The notes under the pieces: generated by a model
Database searches by the model: none
What the model saw: only the letters and a program-made list of their open reading frames with translations
Told to the model about the DNA's origin: nothing
Part shown: piece after piece, positions 28,840 through 32,400 of the stretch
Layout: each line of letters opens with the position of its first letter
Numbering within the stretch: position 1 is the stretch's first letter
Program-made: the position numbers and the translations under genes
From: Rozella allomycis CSF55
Lineage: Eukaryota; Rozellomycota
Direction: 5' to 3'
Length of the DNA: 32,400 nt
Assembly (NCBI GenBank): GCA_000442015.1
Contig: KE560855.1
Location: 1 to 32,400 of the forward strand

Positions 28840-29170
28840 AGGTGTTTCAAAATTTCTAAAAGATTACATTTCCAGATATGGTTGTGTCGGTCAATTCGTG
28901 CCGACAGCAGAGAGCTTGATGAAGCAAAAATTATAGCTTACGGAATTAATATGGTATTTAAGTCCAGCTATCATCCCCAGGAAAAATGGTTTGTCGAGCG
29001 AAGACACCAGGCACTTGAACAAGCGTTGACGAGTTGGTTGGGTGAAGAAAGGGATCATTTGTGGCCGGATTATTTCCATTAGTCATTCTGGCAGATTATA
29101 TTACGGAACAGAATTAACTGGTTACTTCCCTTTTCGGAACAAAATGTAGCTTACGTGCTGCATTTCAAGC
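28831..29170 (+). pseudogene. Ty3/gypsy remnant: integrase catalytic C-terminal part
   Basis: Continuation of the interrupted element. VSKFLKDYISRYGCVGQFVP matches the integrase region ...vakfL.d.I..ryG.P..f.sD, with the catalytic Asp apparently lost. After a shift, IIAYGINMVFKSSYHPQEKW FVERRHQALEQALTSWLGEE matches .yGI....SsyHPQ.nG.vER.Nq.le.aLr, with the catalytic Glu retained. Then SGRLYYGTELTGYFPF resembles the conserved 'STGysPfel.yG' block order loosely. Several stops show it is dead; the 3' limit is approximate. Confidence 0.75.
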
Positions 29171-31190
29171 TACACCCTTGAATGGAAGTATCTATGAAAA
29201 GATAAGCTTTACCGGAAGCAGCAAGGATAACACAACCAGCAAAAATTACCTGAAAACATAGTTACAGATTAGAGGACAACTTTTTATCTTGAGTATGACA
29301 ATTTGCCAGGTAGGAGTAAACGGCGTCAACTCTTTCAAAATTCCTAAATAGCAAGAACATTTATTGATACTCGATACTCTTTTACCGCGGCAGGCGTACC
29401 TTAAACCAACGGCAGAAAAAAGTGATACTTAAACTGGCCGTAAATAACCGCATTGTACAAATTCTATATAAGGCTTACATAATGTCAAGAGCTATATAGT
29501 CTGAACATATGGAGATAGAATTATTTAGCATTTAATACGCATAGTCAAATAATTAATGATCTATGTTAAAGCAATAGCCACAAATACGAAACGAATTGCA
29601 TTATTACTTTGACAGGCGCATTAAATGAAACTTGTTTTCATTATTGCCTCTCCACAACAGATGACGCATAGACCTCACTACCACAAGGAATGCGGTAAAA
29701 CCGGAAATAAACATTTACGAAACACTCTTTTTAAATCTCTTACGGACGTGATGACCACCGCCATTTAGGAACGGATAGGGAAGGAGGCACAATTCTTGCC
29801 AAAACAAGAATTAATGCTCCAAATATGGCTGCGGTTAATCCAAGTAATTTATATGATAATTAAAAAACTGGGACATACACTAATGAAGGGTACAACACTC
29901 CAAGGGCTCATTGACCTATTCAAATAAACCCATTATCATTATTGTCATCTGTAACGACACGTTAACTGATAATTTCTTTTGATTATCTTCTAAGAACCTT
30001 AAATTTGCTTTTATAAATTTGCAGAGTCAGTCAAGAAAGGAGTTTATCAAAACATTAGAACACAAACGACAATCAATTGGACGTCTGAGAAACTTGCATC
30101 TACAAAAGTTTCAAATTTGGTTGTTGATCGATGGACATTAGGGTGCCATCCAATCTCCAAATATTCCAGGGTTTTCAATGCTGCACGCAATGGGTTCTAC
30201 TCTAAAATAACTAATTATTGTGTGTCATATTTTATGGGGTCTACGACTGGGTGCACATATGTAGTGCACTACATTTGCGAATGCCGTAAGGTAATGCGAC
30301 CGGTCAAAATACACACGCGTCGATGACACATGTTACGGTGACACGAAACCTAAACAAACAATATCCATGGCATGTTCTGAATTGTGAAACAGGAGGTGAT
30401 TGAATTTGCACCAATATATGACTAATCATTGTTTTTAGCACAATGAATGGATTTGAAATTTGTTTTGTAGCAAGCATAGTACGCTTCCTGTGTCATAACG
30501 TGCTGCCAGATTTTGTTGAGTGGTGTGACAATAAAATTTGTTTTATACCAAACAACGTACGTTCTAGAATTCCTGACGTTCTGCCACAGGTTTTTTGGTT
30601 TTTTTGGTACTGTGACCTTTTCTATGGCTGCATTGGGTAAAACCGGCCCGTCCAAACCAATACACACAATTCCCAAAAACAAAACAAATTAAAAACATAT
30701 AGTTATGTATTAAAGCCAAATAGCGGTACTTTGTTTGATGTTGCGTAACCTTTGGCTGTCTGGATTAACGATTGTAAACTGAATGCGATAAGATTAACTC
30801 ACAATACGGATTAAATGAAAAAAGCACAACACATTAACATTTACCAAATGGTCTCATTTTAGAAAATGTATTAACAAAGGGAAAATATATATGCAATATA
30901 TGAATACAGGAATATATGGACACGAAAGATATGACAGCATGCAGGCGAATTAACGACCCCAAGAGGCATTTGAGAGATATAGGACATCAATGGGACATTA
31001 TGCTCTGAGAGGCCAATTAATGTTCAAGTCCGTAAATAGCATCAAAAGGTTGAGGAGTACAGCAAGTATGACGTTAACAACAAATTGTTTCTTCCTTATA
31101 TTATGTCGTATTGAACACACAAACAAAGAAGCTAAATACTGTTTGATTCGATGGACCTAATTTTTTGTTTATTTTGCACGGCTAAATTTA
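29171..31190. other. About 2 kb without a recognisable gene
   Basis: I find no supported coding region, RNA gene or LTR. A frame of about 69 codons at 30117-30326 (+) resembles nothing I know and has no intron-like context. Two imperfect ~78-bp tandem copies lie near 30456-30610. The region is probably old transposable-element debris, given its flanks. Confidence 0.5.
30456..30612. repeat. Imperfect tandem duplication, unit about 78 bp
   Basis: Two adjacent segments starting AAATTTGTTTT (30456 and about 30534) share scattered matches over roughly 78 bp, including AAATTTGTTTT, the GTACG step and the TG-CTGCCA block. Alignment was made by eye and is approximate. Confidence 0.4.
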
Positions 31191-31199
31191 ACTTGCGAT

Positions 31200-32400
31200 A
31201 AGCAAAATGATGATGTGAAGCTCTTCTTTTTAAATTCAACAATTCTGTTCTGCTAAGAAGTTCGCGTGCACATCCTGTTTGATGCAGCTAGATGTATTGT
31301 TTGTTTCTGTGTCTCTTTCTATTTCTAATGCCAAACAAAATTTAGTTTCTCCCATATCTATGCAATTATATTATTCTTTGAGTTGTGCTTTAATTTTGTT
31401 AATTTTATTAGTAGATGCACCAATAAGTAGATCGTCAACATAAAGAATAATGTAGGATTTCTCATTTCCTTCTTCATTGACATAGATGCAGTGATCGGCT
31501 TTTTTAGTTCTAACATTCAATGATTTTAAATAAGAAGCTATCTCAGAATCCCAAACTCGAGGTGCCGGTTTTAAACTATAGAGTGATTTTTGCAAATTTA
31601 ATACTTTTGAGCTGGAGTCTTCAGTGCAACCTTCCGGTACTTGCATAAATAAATTTGTTTCATTTAATTTTAGAATTAAAAATTTTGTTACTACGTCGAG
31701 TTGATGTAGTTCTAAATTCATATGAGCGACAATGCTTAATACTGATCTAAGGGATTCATGACGCGAAACTGGAGCAAAAGTTTCTTCATTATGACAACCC
31801 TCAATTTGCGAATATCCTTTTGCAACTAATCAAGCCTTGTACCGCACTACTTCTCCGAGAACATTTTCTTCTTTCTAAATACCCATCTAGCACCAAACAC
31901 ATCCATGTCTTTTCTGTTATTTACAAGAATAAAAGTATCATTCTTTTTTAAGCTATAAATTTATGCCTGAACTGCTTTTAGCCAATTCTCTGTGTCATGG
32001 CGGTTAAGAAATGTCCTTGTAGTTGTTTGGGGTCTCATAAATAGTAGAAAATTGGAGAGCATGCCAAAGGGGTTTAAAACGTTCCGGTAAAGTGTTTTGG
32101 GGTCAATATCACACAATCTTCATGCATTATTGTATTCTTCTTCATTCTCAAATTCGGTAGCGTCTTCGAAATTATCACCATCTTCCAAGTCGTCTTCAGC
32201 ATTTTCCAAGCCCTCCTGAAAATGTTCAACTGGATTGTTGTCATTATTCGAAAGTCGACAGTGTGGTGGAAAAGATACATTGGAGGTGATGTTTGTTTCA
32301 TATCCTGAGTGTTCATCAGTTTATTTGTTTCATTTGTAAAAGTAGCATCACGCGAAATAAGTGACGTTCTCTCATAGAACGGATAAGAAATAAATAAGTA
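31200..32400 (-). pseudogene. Ty1/copia retrotransposon remnant: reverse transcriptase
   Basis: Minus strand, running off the right edge. Order 5' to 3': an acidic linker (NAEDDLEDGDNFED); HDTENWLKAVQA then TAA; DVFGARWVFRKK; a frameshift; VVRYKA then TGA, then LVAKGYSQIEGCHNEETFAP V; LHQLDVVTKFLILKLNETN; LFMQVPEGC; LQKSLYSLKPAPRVWDSEI; DHCIYVNEEG; and YIILYVDDLLIGASTNKI, carrying the YVDD catalytic motif. After a stop, IDMGETKFCLALEIERD continues to about 31200. These are the copia RT blocks (DVKtAFL, PEGf, KSLYGLKQaPR.W, LYVDDlL). At least three in-frame stops make it a pseudogene. Orientation is opposite to the copia piece at 25.9 kb. Confidence 0.88.

Noticed and set aside
30117..30326. 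Possible 69-residue gene
   Set aside because: No recognisable motif, no codon or context support, and it sits in decayed repeat DNA.

Overview
This window is nuclear DNA from an AT-rich, intron-rich, very compact eukaryotic genome. The best fit is an early-diverging zoosporic fungus, possibly in the Rozella/Cryptomycota area; that placement is inference. The reasons are a fungal-style septation/mitotic-exit scaffold (Nud1/Cdc11-like), a chitin-deacetylase-family protein and an F-BAR/SH3 protein, together with PACRG, which marks motile cilia and flagella. Coilin and an attractin-like receptor, both unusual for fungi, are also present. I see no bacterial, organellar or rRNA/tRNA features.

Layout. 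Positions 1 to about 25,730 carry 16 genes packed head to tail: Rav1/DmX-like (+, 5' end outside the window), coilin (-), a degenerate polysaccharide deacetylase (-), TRAPPC2L (-), a C2H2 zinc-finger protein (+), PACRG (+), a homeodomain protein (-), an attractin-like CUB/EGF/kelch/PSI membrane protein (-), an ABCA-type half transporter (-), TMEM209 (-), Vms1/ANKZF1 (+), an unrecognised 161-residue protein (-), Prp17/CDC40 (-), an F-BAR/SH3 protein (-), a Nud1/Cdc11-like LRR protein (+) and MAF1 (-). Gaps are often only 5 to 60 bp between start or stop codons.

Almost every gene is interrupted by extremely short introns. I placed about 64 canonical GT-AG introns by joining frames and matching protein families. 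Twenty-one are exactly 26 nt, nearly all the rest are 27 to 32 nt, and none I accept is shorter than 26. Open frames therefore look broken until these are removed. Four junctions lack a usable AG acceptor and are listed separately.

From about 25.8 kb to the right end the character changes to decayed transposable-element DNA. It holds a Ty1/copia RNase H remnant (+), a Ty3/gypsy RNase H/integrase remnant (+) split by a 751-bp DDE-transposon fragment (-) flanked by a 9-bp direct duplication, about 2 kb with no recognisable gene, and a Ty1/copia reverse-transcriptase remnant (-) running off the window.

The host genes do not form one pathway. They cover V-ATPase assembly, nuclear body and pre-mRNA splicing functions, vesicle tethering, flagellar microtubules, ribosome quality control, Pol III repression, lipid transport and cell-cycle scaffolding.
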